Source: Burkholderiales bacterium RIFCSPHIGHO2_01_FULL_63_240 (GTDB lineage Bacteria > Pseudomonadota > Gammaproteobacteria > Burkholderiales > Burkholderiaceae_C). From it: DNA of 64,000 nucleotides. Positions 29,724 through 39,561 of the stretch are shown piece by piece. Position numbers and translations under genes: made by a program. A model generated the notes under the pieces. The model worked only from the letters and a program-made list of their open reading frames with translations, ran no database searches and was not told the DNA's origin. Every line of letters begins with the position of its first letter. Positions within the stretch are counted from its first letter, which is position 1. Location of the stretch: NCBI GenBank assembly GCA_001770725.1, contig MERU01000002.1, forward strand, positions 859,994-923,993. Reading direction: 5' to 3'.

Positions 29724-29832
29724 ATTGCAACCATGACGTCGGCAGGCCGTTCGCTTCCCTCTGCGCTCGACGCCCAATCAAATCAAGGACTTACCCCAAG
29801 TGCACGCCGCGCCGGCCTCGCCATGATCGCCC

Positions 29833-29847
29833 TGGCACACGCGTTGC
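29833..29847 (+). promoter_or_regulatory. Sigma-54 (-24/-12) promoter of prpB
   Basis: TGGCAC-ACGCG-TTGC with the invariant GG (29834-29835) and GC (29846-29847) exactly ten bases apart. Predicted start near 29858, about 57 bases before prpB. Confidence 0.85.
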
Positions 29848-29914
29848 GCAGTCCGTGTGAACCGCACCGCGCCGGCGCCGTCGATGGCACCGGCCTCACC
29901 CCACGGAGAACCAC

Positions 29915-30799
29915 ATGGCACAACTGTCTGCCGGCGCACGCTTCCGCCAGGCCCTGAAGGAAGAGGCGCCCCTGCAAGTCATGGGCACCATCAACGCCAA
30001 CCACGCCCTGCTGGCCCAACGCGCCGGGTTCAAGGCGATCTACCTCTCGGGTGGTGGCGTGGCCGCCGGCTCGCTGGGCCTGCCCGACCTGGGCATCAGC
30101 GGACTGGAAGACGTGCTCATCGACGTGCGCCGCATCACCGACGTGTGCGACACCCCGCTGCTGGTGGACATCGACACCGGCTTCGGCCCGAGCGCCTTCA
30201 ACATCGAGCGCACGGTCAAGAGCCTGATCAAGGCCGGCGCCGCCGCCTGCCACATCGAAGATCAGGTGGGTGCCAAACGCTGCGGCCACCGCCCGGGCAA
30301 GGAAATCGTCACCACCGAAGAGATGGTCGACCGCGTCAAGGCCGCCGCCGACGCCAAGACGGACAAGGACTTCTTCCTGATCGCCCGCACCGACGCCATC
30401 CAGGTGCACGGCGTGGACGCCGCCATCGAGCGTGCGATCGCCTGCGTGGAAGCCGGCGCAGACGGCATCTTCGCCGAAGCCGCCTACGACCTCGAGACCT
30501 ACAAGAAGTTCGTCGACGCCGTGAAGGTGCCCGTGCTGGCCAACATCACCGAGTTCGGCAAGACCCCGCTGTTCAGCGTCGATGACCTGCGCCCCACCGG
30601 CGTGGGCATGGTGCTCTATCCCTTGAGCGCCTTCCGCGCCATGAACAAGGCCGCCGAAGCTGTCTACACTGCCATCCGACGCGACGGCCACCAGCGCAAC
30701 GTGGTCGACATCATGCAGACCCGCGAAGAGCTGTACGACCGCATCGGCTACCACGCGTTCGAAGGCAAGCTCGACGCGCTGTTCGCCGCCAAGAAGTGA
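29915..30799 (+). CDS. prpB: 2-methylisocitrate lyase
   Basis: Cleaves 2-methylisocitrate to pyruvate and succinate, the last methylcitrate-cycle step. Isocitrate lyase/PEP mutase fold with the catalytic Cys loop [13 protein letters not shown] and the metal Asp residues in [10 protein letters not shown]. 294 aa (E. coli 296). GGAGA is six bases before the ATG. First gene after the sigma-54 promoter. Confidence 0.97.
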   Translation: MAQLSAGARFRQALKEEAPLQVMGTINANHALLAQRAGFKAIYLSGGGVAAGSLGLPDLGISGLEDVLIDVRRITDVCDTPLLVDIDTGFGPSAFNIERTVKSLIKAGAAACHIEDQVGAKRCGHRPGKEIVTTEEMVDRVKAAADAKTDKDFFLIARTDAIQVHGVDAAIERAIACVEAGADGIFAEAAYDLETYKKFVDAVKVPVLANITEFGKTPLFSVDDLRPTGVGMVLYPLSAFRAMNKAAEAVYTAIRRDGHQRNVVDIMQTREELYDRIGYHAFEGKLDALFAAKK

Positions 30800-30839
30800 T
30801 CCTTTCATCCGCCACTGCTTTCAATTGGAGAGACGCAAC

Positions 30840-32003
30840 ATGAGCGCCACCCCCGAGACCACCACCCCCGGTTTCAAGCCCAAGAAGTCGGTTGCCCTGT
30901 CCGGCACCGCCGCCGGCAACACCGCCCTGTGCACCGTGGGCCGCACTGGCAATGACCTGGCTTACCGCGGCTACGACATCCTCGACGTCGCCACCACCTG
31001 CGAATTCGAAGAAATCGCCCACCTGCTGGTGCACGGCAAGCTGCCCAACGTGGCCGAGCTGGCTGGCTACAAGGCCAAGCTGAAGTCGCTGCGTGGCCTG
31101 CCCAACGCCGTGAAGGTCGCACTGGAGCAGCTGCCCCCCTCCAGCCACCCGATGGACGTGATGCGCACCGGCGTGTCGGTGCTCGGCTGCGTCAAGCCCG
31201 AGAAGGACGACCACAACCACCCCGGCGCCCGCGACATCGCCGACAAGCTGATGGCCTGCCTGGGCTCGATGTTGCTGTACTGGTACCACTTCGCCTACAA
31301 CGGCAAGCGCATCGACGTGGAAACCGATGACGACTCGATCGGCGGCCACTTCCTGCACCTGCTGCACGGCGAGAAGCCCCGCGACAGCTGGGTGCGCGCC
31401 ATGCACACCTCGCTGATCCTGTACGCCGAGCACGAGTTCAACGCCTCGACCTTCACCTCGCGCGTGGTCGCCGGCACGGGCTCCGACATGTACTCGGCCC
31501 TGTGCGGCGGCATCGGCGCCCTGCGCGGCCCCAAGCACGGCGGCGCCAACGAAGTGGCCTTCGAGATCCAGAAGCGCTACGACAACCCGGATGAGGCCGA
31601 GGCCGACATCCGCGCCCGCGTCGAGAAGAAGGAAGTCGTGATCGGCTTCGGCCACCCCGTCTACACCGTGAGCGACCCGCGCAACGTGGTCATCAAGAAG
31701 GTGGCCGAGGACCTGTCCAAGGAACAGGGCAACATGAAGATGTACGACATCGCCGAACGCCTCGAGTCGGTGATGTGGGAAATCAAGAAGATGTTCCCCA
31801 ACCTCGACTGGTTCTCCGCCGTGAGCTACCACATGATGGGCGTGCCCACCGACATGTTCACGCCGCTGTTCGTGATCGCCCGCACCAGCGGCTGGTCGGC
31901 CCACGTGATCGAGCAGCGCATCGACGGCAAGATCATCCGCCCGAGCGCCAACTACACCGGCCCGGAAGACCAGAAGTTCGTGCCGCTGAAGGACCGCAAG
32001 TAA
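30840..32003 (+). CDS. prpC: 2-methylcitrate synthase
   Basis: Condenses propionyl-CoA with oxaloacetate. Citrate-synthase fold with [14 protein letters not shown] and [14 protein letters not shown] active-site stretches. 387 aa, close to E. coli PrpC (389) and shorter than the GltA at 14431-15741. ATG 30840 has GGAGAG seven bases upstream, which rules out the upstream TTG. A GC-rich hairpin follows before acnD. Confidence 0.96.
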   Translation: MSATPETTTPGFKPKKSVALSGTAAGNTALCTVGRTGNDLAYRGYDILDVATTCEFEEIAHLLVHGKLPNVAELAGYKAKLKSLRGLPNAVKVALEQLPPSSHPMDVMRTGVSVLGCVKPEKDDHNHPGARDIADKLMACLGSMLLYWYHFAYNGKRIDVETDDDSIGGHFLHLLHGEKPRDSWVRAMHTSLILYAEHEFNASTFTSRVVAGTGSDMYSALCGGIGALRGPKHGGANEVAFEIQKRYDNPDEAEADIRARVEKKEVVIGFGHPVYTVSDPRNVVIKKVAEDLSKEQGNMKMYDIAERLESVMWEIKKMFPNLDWFSAVSYHMMGVPTDMFTPLFVIARTSGWSAHVIEQRIDGKIIRPSANYTGPEDQKFVPLKDRK

Positions 32004-32015
32004 TTCAGCAACAAG

Positions 32016-32035
32016 GGCGCCACTGGCGCCCTTTC
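32016..32035 (+). repeat. Intercistronic hairpin between prpC and acnD
   Basis: GGGCGCC-ACT-GGCGCCC (32016-32032) followed by TTTC. The stem is strong but the T-run is short, so partial termination or protection of the prpBC message is more likely than a full stop. Confidence 0.6.
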
Positions 32036-32091
32036 ACCTTCAGCCCCCCAGGCGCCCCCGACACCCGCTTCGTTCTCCGCCCCACACGGTC

Positions 32092-34719
32092 ATGAGCAAC
32101 ATCAACACCCAATACCGCAAGCCCCTGCCGGGCACGAACCTCGATTACTTCGACACGCAAGCCGCCGTCGAAGCCATCCAGCCTGGCGCCTGGGCCACCC
32201 TGCCCTACACCTCGCGCGTGCACGCCGAGAACATCGTGCGCCGGGCCGATCCGGCCATCGTCACCGATTGCCTCAAGCAGATCATCGAGCGCAAGCGCGA
32301 CCTGGACTTCCCCTGGTTCCCGGCCCGCGTGGCCTGCCACGACATCCTGGGCCAGACCGCGCTGGTGGACCTGGCTGGCCTGCGCGACGCCATCGCCAAG
32401 GAAGGGGGCGACCCCGCCAAGGTGAACCCCGTGGTGCCCGTTCAGCTGATCGTGGACCACTCGCTGGCCGTGGAGTGCGGCGGCTTCGACCCCGATGCCT
32501 TCCAAAAGAACCGCGACATCGAAGAGCGCCGCAACGAAGACCGCTTCCACTTCATCGAGTGGACCAAGAAGGCGTTCGCCAACGTGGACGTGATCCCCGC
32601 GGGCAACGGCATCATGCACCAGATCAACCTGGAGAAGATGTCGCCCGTGATCCACTCGGACAACGGCCTGGCCTACCCCGACACCTGCGTCGGCACCGAC
32701 TCGCACACCCCGCACGTGGATGCGTTGGGCGTGATCGCCATCGGCGTGGGCGGCCTCGAAGCCGAGAACGTGATGCTGGGCCGCGCTTCGTGGATGCGCC
32801 TGCCTGAAATCGTCGGCGTCAAGCTCACCGGCCAACGCCAGCCGGGCATCACCGCCACCGACGTGGTGCTGGCGCTGACCGAGTTCCTGCGCAAGAACAA
32901 AGTCGTGGGCGCTTACCTGGAGTTCCACGGTGAAGGCGCGTCGAAACTGACCATTGGCGACCGCGCCACCATCTCGAACATGGCCCCCGAATACGGCGCC
33001 ACCGCCGCCATGTTCAGCATCGACGAGCAGACGCTGGCGTACCTGACGCTGACCGGCCGCGACGCGAGCCAGGTCAAGCTGGTCGAGACCTATGCCAAGC
33101 AAGCTGGCCTGTGGGCTGACTCGCTCAAGAACGCCGTCTACGAGCGCAACCTCGAGTTCGATCTGTCGAGCGTGGTGCGCAACATGGCCGGCCCCTCGAA
33201 CCCGCACGCCCGCGTGGCCACCACCGACCTGGCCGCCAAGGGCATCGCCGGCAAGTGGCAAATGCCCGCCGCCGGTGAAGGCACCATGCCCGACGGCGCC
33301 GTGATCATCGCTGCCATCACCAGCTGCACCAACACGTCCAACCCACGCAACGTCATCGCGGCCGCCCTGCTGGCGCGCAACGCCAACAAGCTGGGCCTGA
33401 CGCGCAAGCCCTGGGTGAAGTCCTCGCTGGCCCCTGGCTCCAAAGCCGTCGAGCTCTACCTCAAGGAAGCCAACCTGCTGGGCGACCTCGAAAAGCTGGG
33501 CTTCGGCATCGTGGCCTTTGCCTGCACCACCTGCAACGGCATGTCGGGCGCGCTCGACCCGGTCATCCAGAAGGAGATCGTCGACCGCGACCTCTACGCC
33601 ACCGCCGTGCTTTCGGGCAACCGCAACTTCGACGGCCGCATCCACCCCTACGCCAAGCAGGCCTTCCTGGCTTCGCCGCCGCTGGTGGTGGCCTACGCCA
33701 TTGCCGGCACCGTGCGCTTCGACATCGAGAATGACGTGCTGACGGTCGTTGACGGCAAAGAAATTCGCCTCAAGGACATCTGGCCTTCGGACGAAGAGAT
33801 CGACGCCGTGGTCCAGGCCGCCGTCAAGCCCGAGCAGTACCGCGCCGTGTACGAGCCCATGTTCGCCATTCAAGCGGACAAGGGCGAGAAGGTCAGCCCG
33901 CAATACGACTGGCGCCCGATGTCGACCTACATCCGACGCCCGCCCTACTGGGACACCGAAGGCGTCGGCGCACTCGCGGCCAACCCGCGCACGCTCAAGG
34001 GCATGCGCCCGCTGGCCATCCTGCCGGACAACATCACCACCGATCACCTCTCGCCTTCCAACGCGATCCTGATGAACTCGGCCGCCGGTGAATACCTGCA
34101 CAAGATGGGCCTGCCGGAAGAGGACTTCAACTCCTACGCCACGCACCGCGGTGACCACCTGACCGCCATGCGCGCCACGTTTGCCAACCCCACGCTCAAG
34201 AACGAAATGGTTCGCGACGCCGACGGCAAGGTCAAGCCTGGATCGCTGGCCCGCATCGAGCCCGAAGGCAAGGTCGTGCGCATGTGGGAAGCCATGGAGA
34301 CCTACTACGACCGCAAGCAGCCGCTGATCATCATCGCCGGCGCCGACTACGGCCAGGGCTCCTCGCGCGACTGGGCCGCCAAGGGCGTGCGCCTGGCTGG
34401 CGTGGAAACCGTGGTCGCCGAAGGCTTCGAGCGCATCCACCGAACCAACCTGATCGGCATGGGCGTGCTGCCCCTGGAGTTCAAGCCGGGCACCACCCGC
34501 CTGACCCTGGGCCTGGACGGCACCGAGACCTTCGACGTCGAAGGCGAACGCAAGCCCCGCGCCGACCTCACGCTCGTCATCCACCGCAAGAATGGCGAGA
34601 CCGTGAAGGTGCCCGTGACCAGCCGCCTGGACACGGCCGAAGAGGTGTCGGTGTACGAAGCCGGTGGCGTGCTGCAGCGCTTTGCGCAGGACTTCCTGGC
34701 AGCCAACAAGGCCGCCTGA
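32092..34719 (+). CDS. acnD: Fe/S-dependent 2-methylcitrate dehydratase AcnD
   Basis: Aconitase-superfamily enzyme that dehydrates 2-methylcitrate in place of PrpD, with PrpF needed to complete the step. Cluster ligands are in [12 protein letters not shown] and ACTTCNGMSG; GTDSHTPHVDALGV and the swivel-domain stretch [14 protein letters not shown] are visible. 875 aa. The N-terminus (MSNINTQYRKPLPGT) differs from AcnA. The Shine-Dalgarno is weak. prpF begins 18 bases later. Confidence 0.95.
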   Translation: MSNINTQYRKPLPGTNLDYFDTQAAVEAIQPGAWATLPYTSRVHAENIVRRADPAIVTDCLKQIIERKRDLDFPWFPARVACHDILGQTALVDLAGLRDAIAKEGGDPAKVNPVVPVQLIVDHSLAVECGGFDPDAFQKNRDIEERRNEDRFHFIEWTKKAFANVDVIPAGNGIMHQINLEKMSPVIHSDNGLAYPDTCVGTDSHTPHVDALGVIAIGVGGLEAENVMLGRASWMRLPEIVGVKLTGQRQPGITATDVVLALTEFLRKNKVVGAYLEFHGEGASKLTIGDRATISNMAPEYGATAAMFSIDEQTLAYLTLTGRDASQVKLVETYAKQAGLWADSLKNAVYERNLEFDLSSVVRNMAGPSNPHARVATTDLAAKGIAGKWQMPAAGEGTMPDGAVIIAAITSCTNTSNPRNVIAAALLARNANKLGLTRKPWVKSSLAPGSKAVELYLKEANLLGDLEKLGFGIVAFACTTCNGMSGALDPVIQKEIVDRDLYATAVLSGNRNFDGRIHPYAKQAFLASPPLVVAYAIAGTVRFDIENDVLTVVDGKEIRLKDIWPSDEEIDAVVQAAVKPEQYRAVYEPMFAIQADKGEKVSPQYDWRPMSTYIRRPPYWDTEGVGALAANPRTLKGMRPLAILPDNITTDHLSPSNAILMNSAAGEYLHKMGLPEEDFNSYATHRGDHLTAMRATFANPTLKNEMVRDADGKVKPGSLARIEPEGKVVRMWEAMETYYDRKQPLIIIAGADYGQGSSRDWAAKGVRLAGVETVVAEGFERIHRTNLIGMGVLPLEFKPGTTRLTLGLDGTETFDVEGERKPRADLTLVIHRKNGETVKVPVTSRLDTAEEVSVYEAGGVLQRFAQDFLAANKAA

Positions 34720-34737
34720 GGCCAAGGAGACGAAGAC

Positions 34738-35934
34738 ATGGCTCACGCACCGCAAGTGAAGATCCCCGCCACCTACATCCGAGGTGGCACCAGCAAGGGC
34801 GTGTTCTTCCGCCTGCAGGACCTGCCGGCCTCGTGCCAGCAGCCCGGCCAGGCGCGCGACAAGCTCTTCATGCGCGTCATCGGTAGCCCTGACCCCTACG
34901 CCGCCCACATCGACGGCATGGGCGGGGCCACGTCGAGCACCAGCAAGTGCGTGATCCTGTCCAAGTCCAGCGTGCCCGACCACGATGTGGACTACCTCTA
35001 CGGCCAGGTCTCCATCGACAAGGCCTTCGTGGACTGGTCGGGCAACTGCGGCAACCTCTCCACCGCCGCGGGCGCCTTCGCCATCCACGCCGGGCTGGTC
35101 GACCCTTCGCGCATCCCCCAAGGCCCGCAAGGCGGCGTCGCCGTGGTCCGCATCTGGCAGGCCAACATCCAGAAAACCATCATCGCCCACGTGCCGGTGA
35201 CCAACGGTCAGGTGCAGGAAACCGGTGACTTCGAACTCGACGGCGTGACCTTCCCTGCCGCAGAAATCGTGCTCGAGTTCATGGACCCGTCCGACGACGG
35301 CGACGAAGGCGGCTCGATGTTCCCCACCGGCAACCTGGTCGACGACCTGGAGGTGCCGGGCATCGGGACCTTGAAGGCCACGATGATCACGGCCGGCATC
35401 CCCACCGTGTTCGTCAACGCCAAGGACATCGGCTGCACCGGGACCGAGTTGCGCGAGCAGGTCAACACCGACCCCGAGGCGCTCAAGCGCTTCGAAGCCA
35501 TCCGCGTGGCCGGCGCGCTGCGCATGGGCCTGATCAAGACCCCTGAAGAAGCCGCCACCCGCCAGCACACGCCCAAGATCGCTTTCGTGGCGCCGCCCAC
35601 GCGCTACACCGCGTCCAGCGGCAAGGCGATCGAAGCCGGTGACGTCGACCTGCTGGTGCGCGCGCTCTCGATGGGCAAGCTGCACCACGCCATGATGGGC
35701 ACCTGCGCGGTGGCCATCGGCACGGCGGCCGCCATCCCCGGCACCCTGGTGAACCAGGCGGCCGGTGGTGGCGAGCGCGAAGCCGTTCGTTTCGGCCACC
35801 CCTCGGGCACGCTGCGCGTGGGCGCCCAGGCCAGGCAGGTGGGCGGCCAATGGACGGTCACCAAGGCCATCATGAGCCGCAGCGCCCGCATCCTCATGGA
35901 AGGCTGGGTGCGCGTGCCAGGCGACGCGTTCTGA
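34738..35934 (+). CDS. prpF: 2-methylaconitate cis-trans isomerase
   Basis: Isomerises the trans-2-methylaconitate made by AcnD so that hydration to 2-methylisocitrate can occur. Diaminopimelate-epimerase-like fold, 398 aa; IRGGTSKGVFFR at the N-terminus, DWSGNCGNLSTAAGAFA, and GTCAVAIGTAAAIPGT are family signatures. AAGGAG is eight bases before the ATG. Last gene of the prp unit; no prpD or prpE follows. Confidence 0.96.
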   Translation: MAHAPQVKIPATYIRGGTSKGVFFRLQDLPASCQQPGQARDKLFMRVIGSPDPYAAHIDGMGGATSSTSKCVILSKSSVPDHDVDYLYGQVSIDKAFVDWSGNCGNLSTAAGAFAIHAGLVDPSRIPQGPQGGVAVVRIWQANIQKTIIAHVPVTNGQVQETGDFELDGVTFPAAEIVLEFMDPSDDGDEGGSMFPTGNLVDDLEVPGIGTLKATMITAGIPTVFVNAKDIGCTGTELREQVNTDPEALKRFEAIRVAGALRMGLIKTPEEAATRQHTPKIAFVAPPTRYTASSGKAIEAGDVDLLVRALSMGKLHHAMMGTCAVAIGTAAAIPGTLVNQAAGGGEREAVRFGHPSGTLRVGAQARQVGGQWTVTKAIMSRSARILMEGWVRVPGDAF

Positions 35935-36111
35935 GGGTCGTTGCGGGGTGCGTTCCCGCACGCGTCAGGCAAACCGTCACGGGGCCGGCAAAGGCTGAAA
36001 CCCACGGTACGAACTGACACATCCATGGGGCTTTTTCCGGCCCACGCCCCCCGGGATCGGTGGCAAGATGAAGGCTTCGGTGCCCCCTGCACCTCCCGGA
36101 TTTTTCACAGC

Positions 36112-36657
36112 ATGAACGCTCCCTCGCTCGCCCGCCGCACCCAGCGCATCCGCACCCTGGCCCTGTCCGCCGGCCTGATGATCGGCATGGCCGCCGCGGC
36201 CATCGGCCCGCAGCTGGTCCACGCATCCACCGCCGTCAAGGCATCGAAGTCGGTCATCAAGGGCGCCGCCCAGCCGGTCGAAAAGCCCATCCAGCTGGCC
36301 GCGGCCACCCCCGAGCAGCTGTTCGCCCAAGAGCGCGTGCTGACCGGCGCCTACAACTGCGAGTTCGGCCAGCACATCGTGGTGCAGCGCAACGAGGCCA
36401 ACCCGGGCTACGTCGACCTGACCCTGGGCAAGCAGAAATGGCTGATGAAGCCGGTGCTCTCGGCCACCGGCGCCACCCGCCTGGAAGACGTGCGCGGCCA
36501 GGCCCTGCTGGTGCAGATCCTGACCAAGTCCATGGTGCTCGACACCAAGACCGGCAAGCGCCTGGTCGACGCCTGCGTTCACGAGGTGCAACGCAAGGCC
36601 GAGGCCGACCTGGCGGCTCAGCCGGCCCGCGCGTCGCTCTTCGACGCCCCGCGCTGA
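36112..36657 (+). CDS. Exported protein, possible MliC-like lysozyme-inhibitor fold
   Basis: 181 aa. Basic N-terminus then a hydrophobic signal (LALSAGLMIGMAAAAIG, cleavage near HASTA). A low-complexity linker leads to a compact domain beginning TGAYNCEFGQHIVVQRN and ending LVDACVHEVQRKAEAD. The order Y-x-C, short strands, S-A-T-G-A-T-R-L, and a closing Cys resembles MliC (C-type lysozyme inhibitor), but this is by eye. No lipobox, so periplasmic rather than a lipoprotein. It lies between prpF and acnB with gaps on both sides, so it may be transcribed alone. Treat the function as unknown. Confidence 0.75.
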   Translation: MNAPSLARRTQRIRTLALSAGLMIGMAAAAIGPQLVHASTAVKASKSVIKGAAQPVEKPIQLAAATPEQLFAQERVLTGAYNCEFGQHIVVQRNEANPGYVDLTLGKQKWLMKPVLSATGATRLEDVRGQALLVQILTKSMVLDTKTGKRLVDACVHEVQRKAEADLAAQPARASLFDAPR

Positions 36658-36675
36658 AAAATCCCCCTCATTCGT

Positions 36676-36701
36676 CGCGTGAAGTCCATTGATTTCACGC
36701 G
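36676..36701. repeat. Inverted repeat after the exported-protein gene
   Basis: CGCGTGAA (36676-36683) and TTCACGCG (36694-36701), perfect 8-bp arms around ten bases, 18 bases after the stop at 36657. No T-run follows. It may be the 3' end of that gene or part of the acnB control region. Confidence 0.5.
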
Positions 36702-36715
36702 GTCGTGGTGACATT

Positions 36716-36799
36716 CACCGCGGTGTAGGCGAAAATAGCAGGCTGCACGGAAATTGCATTTCCATGTGGTTGGAACGCTTGATTCGCCCCACCGCGGTG
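36716..36799. promoter_or_regulatory. Two identical palindromes CACCGCGGTG upstream of acnB
   Basis: Perfect 10-bp palindromes at 36716-36725 and 36790-36799, 74 bases centre to centre (about seven helical turns), both in the 200-base leader of acnB. Paired operators for a dimeric regulator are the obvious reading; the protein is unknown. Confidence 0.5.
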
Positions 36800-36817
36800 A
36801 TTTTTTGTGCGCCACCC

Positions 36818-36837
36818 ACGTGTCTGACACGTTTTTT
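36818..36837 (+). terminator. U-tailed hairpin 24 bases before acnB (possible attenuator)
   Basis: ACGTGT-CTG-ACACGT (36818-36832) followed by T6 in total (36832-36837). The stem is short but the layout is that of an intrinsic terminator, and it sits just before the acnB Shine-Dalgarno AGGTG. It could stop upstream transcription or attenuate acnB. Confidence 0.5.
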
Positions 36838-36860
36838 GCCCCTCAAACCAGGTGAACACC

Positions 36861-39455
36861 ATGTTGCAAGCCTATCGCCAACACGTTGCCGAACGCGCCG
36901 CCCTTGGCATCCCCCCTCTGGCTCTGTCGGCCCCCCAAGTGGCCGAGCTGATCGAGCTGATCAAGAACCCGCCCGCTGGCGAAGATGCCTTCCTGCTGGA
37001 CCTGCTGACCCACCGCGTCCCCCCCGGCGTGGACGACGCCGCCAAGGTCAAGGCTTCCTTCCTGTCGGCCGTGGCGCACGGTGATGTCACCGTCAAGCTG
37101 ATCTCCAAGGCCAAGGCCACCGAGCTGCTGGGCACCATGGTGGGTGGCTACAACGTCAAGCCCCTGATCGACCTGCTGTCGGACGCCGAAGTCGGCGCCG
37201 TCGCTGCTGAAGCCCTGAAGAAGACCCTGCTGATGTTCGACGCGTTCCATGACGTGGCCGAACTGTGCAAGGCCGGCAATGCCAACGCCCGGGCCGTGAT
37301 GCAGTCGTGGGCCGACGCCGAGTGGTTCACCACTCGCCCGCCCGTGGCCAAGAAGATCACCGTGACCGTGTTCAAGGTGCCTGGCGAGACCAACACCGAC
37401 GACCTGTCGCCCGCTCCGGACGCCTGGAGCCGCCCTGACATCCCGATGCACTATCTGGCGATGCTCAAGAACACCCGTCCTGACGCGGCCTTCAAGCCCG
37501 AAGAAGACGGCAAGCGCGGCCCGATGCAGTTCATCGAAGACCTCAAGAAGAAGGGCAACCTGGTCGCCTACGTGGGCGACGTGGTCGGCACCGGTTCTTC
37601 GCGCAAGTCGGCCACCAACAGCGTGATCTGGGCCACCGGCGAAGACATCCCGTTCGTGCCCAACAAGCGCTTCGGCGGCGTGACCCTGGGCGGCAAGATC
37701 GCCCCCATCTTCTTCAACACGCAGGAAGACTCGGGCTCGCTGCCCATCGAAGTGGACGTCTCCAACTTCGAGATGGGCGATGTCATCGACATCTACCCCT
37801 ACGACGGCAAGATCGAGAAGAACGGCGCTGTCGCTGCCAAGTTCGAGCTGAAGTCGCAAGTGCTGCTCGACGAAGTGCAAGCCGGCGGCCGCATCAACCT
37901 GATCATCGGCCGCTCGCTGACCGGCAAGGCCCGTGAGTTCCTGGGCCTGCCCGCTTCCACCGCCTTCCGCCTGCCCCAGGCCCCCGCCGACAGCGGCAAG
38001 GGCTTCACCCTGGCCCAGAAGATGGTCGGCCGCGCCTGCGGTCTGCCCGAAGGCCAAGGCGTGCGTCCCGGCACCTACTGCGAGCCGAAGATGACCACCG
38101 TGGGTTCGCAAGACACCACCGGCCCGATGACCCGCGACGAGCTCAAGGACCTGGCTTGCCTGGGCTTCAGCGCTGACCTGGTCATGCAATCGTTCTGCCA
38201 CACGGCCGCTTACCCCAAGCCCGTGGACGTGAAGATGCACCGCGAGCTGCCCGCCTTCATCTCGAACCGCGGTGGCGTGGCCCTGCGTCCGGGCGACGGC
38301 GTGATCCACTCGTGGCTGAACCGCCTGCTGCTGCCCGACACCGTCGGCACCGGTGGCGACTCGCACACCCGCTTCCCGATCGGCATCTCCTTCCCCGCGG
38401 GTTCCGGCCTGGTCGCCTTCGGCGCTGCCACCGGCGTGATGCCCCTGGACATGCCCGAGTCGGTGCTGGTTCGCTTCAAGGGCAAGATGCAGCCTGGCGT
38501 CACCCTGCGTGACCTGGTGCACGCCATCCCCCTGTACGCCATCAAGGCCGGTCTGCTGACCGTGGCCAAGGCCGGCAAGAAGAACATCTTCTCCGGCCGC
38601 GTGCTGGAAATCGAAGGCCTGCCTGACCTGAAGGTCGAGCAAGCGTTCGAGCTGTCCGACGCTTCCGCCGAGCGTTCTGCCGCCGGTTGCACCATCAAGC
38701 TGAACAAGGAACCGGTCGCCGAGTACCTGAAGTCGAACATCGTTCTGATGAAGAACATGATCGCCAACGGTTACGCCGACGCCCGCACCCTGCAGCGCCG
38801 CATCGAAGCCCAGGAAGCCTGGCTGGCCAACCCGCAGCTGCTCGAAGCCGACAAGGACGCCGAGTACGCCGCCGTCATCGAGATCGACCTGGCCGACATC
38901 AAGGAGCCGATCGTCTGCTGCCCGAACGACCCGGACGACGCCAAGTTCCTGTCCGAAGTCGCCGGCACCAAGATCGACGAAGCCTTCATCGGTTCGTGCA
39001 TGACCAACATCGGCCACTTCCGTGCCGCAGGCAAGGTGCTCGAAGGCAAGAAGGACCTGCCGGTTCGCCTGTGGGTGGCCCCGCCCACCAAGATGGACGC
39101 CGCCGAGCTGACCAAGGAAGGCTTCTACAACACCTTCGGCCAAGCCGGTGCCCGCACCGAAATGCCGGGCTGCTCGCTGTGCATGGGCAACCAGGCGCAG
39201 ATCAAGGAAGGCTCGACCTGCATCTCGACCTCGACCCGCAACTTCCCGAACCGCCTGGGCAAGAACACCAACGTGTTCCTCGGCTCTGCGGAACTGGCTG
39301 CTGTGGCCTCGAAGCTGGGCCGCCTGCCGACGCCGGCCGAGTACATGGCCGAAACCGGCGTGGTCACGGCCAACGCCGACTCGATCTACAAGTACATGAA
39401 CTTCAACCAGATTGAAGAGTACGTGGAGACCGCCAAGGGTGTGAAGGCCGCCTGA
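36861..39455 (+). CDS. acnB: Bifunctional aconitate hydratase 2 / 2-methylisocitrate dehydratase
   Basis: TCA-cycle aconitase of the AcnB type, which in other bacteria also hydrates 2-methylaconitate. 864 aa (E. coli 865). AcnB-specific HEAT-like N-terminus ([22 protein letters not shown]), then the swivel domain with [15 protein letters not shown] before the core. Cluster cysteines are in [14 protein letters not shown] and [14 protein letters not shown] 36861 has AGGTG upstream; a GTG nine bases earlier is less likely. It follows the prp genes and may supply the hydration half of the AcnD/PrpF route. A strong terminator follows. Confidence 0.97.
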   Translation: MLQAYRQHVAERAALGIPPLALSAPQVAELIELIKNPPAGEDAFLLDLLTHRVPPGVDDAAKVKASFLSAVAHGDVTVKLISKAKATELLGTMVGGYNVKPLIDLLSDAEVGAVAAEALKKTLLMFDAFHDVAELCKAGNANARAVMQSWADAEWFTTRPPVAKKITVTVFKVPGETNTDDLSPAPDAWSRPDIPMHYLAMLKNTRPDAAFKPEEDGKRGPMQFIEDLKKKGNLVAYVGDVVGTGSSRKSATNSVIWATGEDIPFVPNKRFGGVTLGGKIAPIFFNTQEDSGSLPIEVDVSNFEMGDVIDIYPYDGKIEKNGAVAAKFELKSQVLLDEVQAGGRINLIIGRSLTGKAREFLGLPASTAFRLPQAPADSGKGFTLAQKMVGRACGLPEGQGVRPGTYCEPKMTTVGSQDTTGPMTRDELKDLACLGFSADLVMQSFCHTAAYPKPVDVKMHRELPAFISNRGGVALRPGDGVIHSWLNRLLLPDTVGTGGDSHTRFPIGISFPAGSGLVAFGAATGVMPLDMPESVLVRFKGKMQPGVTLRDLVHAIPLYAIKAGLLTVAKAGKKNIFSGRVLEIEGLPDLKVEQAFELSDASAERSAAGCTIKLNKEPVAEYLKSNIVLMKNMIANGYADARTLQRRIEAQEAWLANPQLLEADKDAEYAAVIEIDLADIKEPIVCCPNDPDDAKFLSEVAGTKIDEAFIGSCMTNIGHFRAAGKVLEGKKDLPVRLWVAPPTKMDAAELTKEGFYNTFGQAGARTEMPGCSLCMGNQAQIKEGSTCISTSTRNFPNRLGKNTNVFLGSAELAAVASKLGRLPTPAEYMAETGVVTANADSIYKYMNFNQIEEYVETAKGVKAA

Positions 39456-39497
39456 TCGGCCCCACCTGCCTGACCTCTCGGGGTCAGGCGCCTTGCG

Positions 39498-39529
39498 AAA
39501 ACCCGCCCGGGCAACCCGGCGGGTTTTTT
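39498..39529. terminator. Terminator after acnB
   Basis: AAAACCCGCCCGGG-CAA-CCCGGCGGGTTTTTT: a long GC stem with T6 on the plus strand and T4 on the minus strand, 43 bases after the acnB stop. It may also serve the convergent YkgJ-type gene. Confidence 0.88.
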
Positions 39530-39561
39530 CTTGCCGCCTCGCCTTGCTTGGGGCCCGCGCC

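Noticed and set aside
32005..35961. A stop-free minus-strand frame of about 1,300 codons opposite acnD and prpF
   Set aside because: It is the antisense shadow of two strongly coding genes with GC-rich third positions. The translation is a low-information run rich in Val, Gly, His and Ala with no domain pattern.
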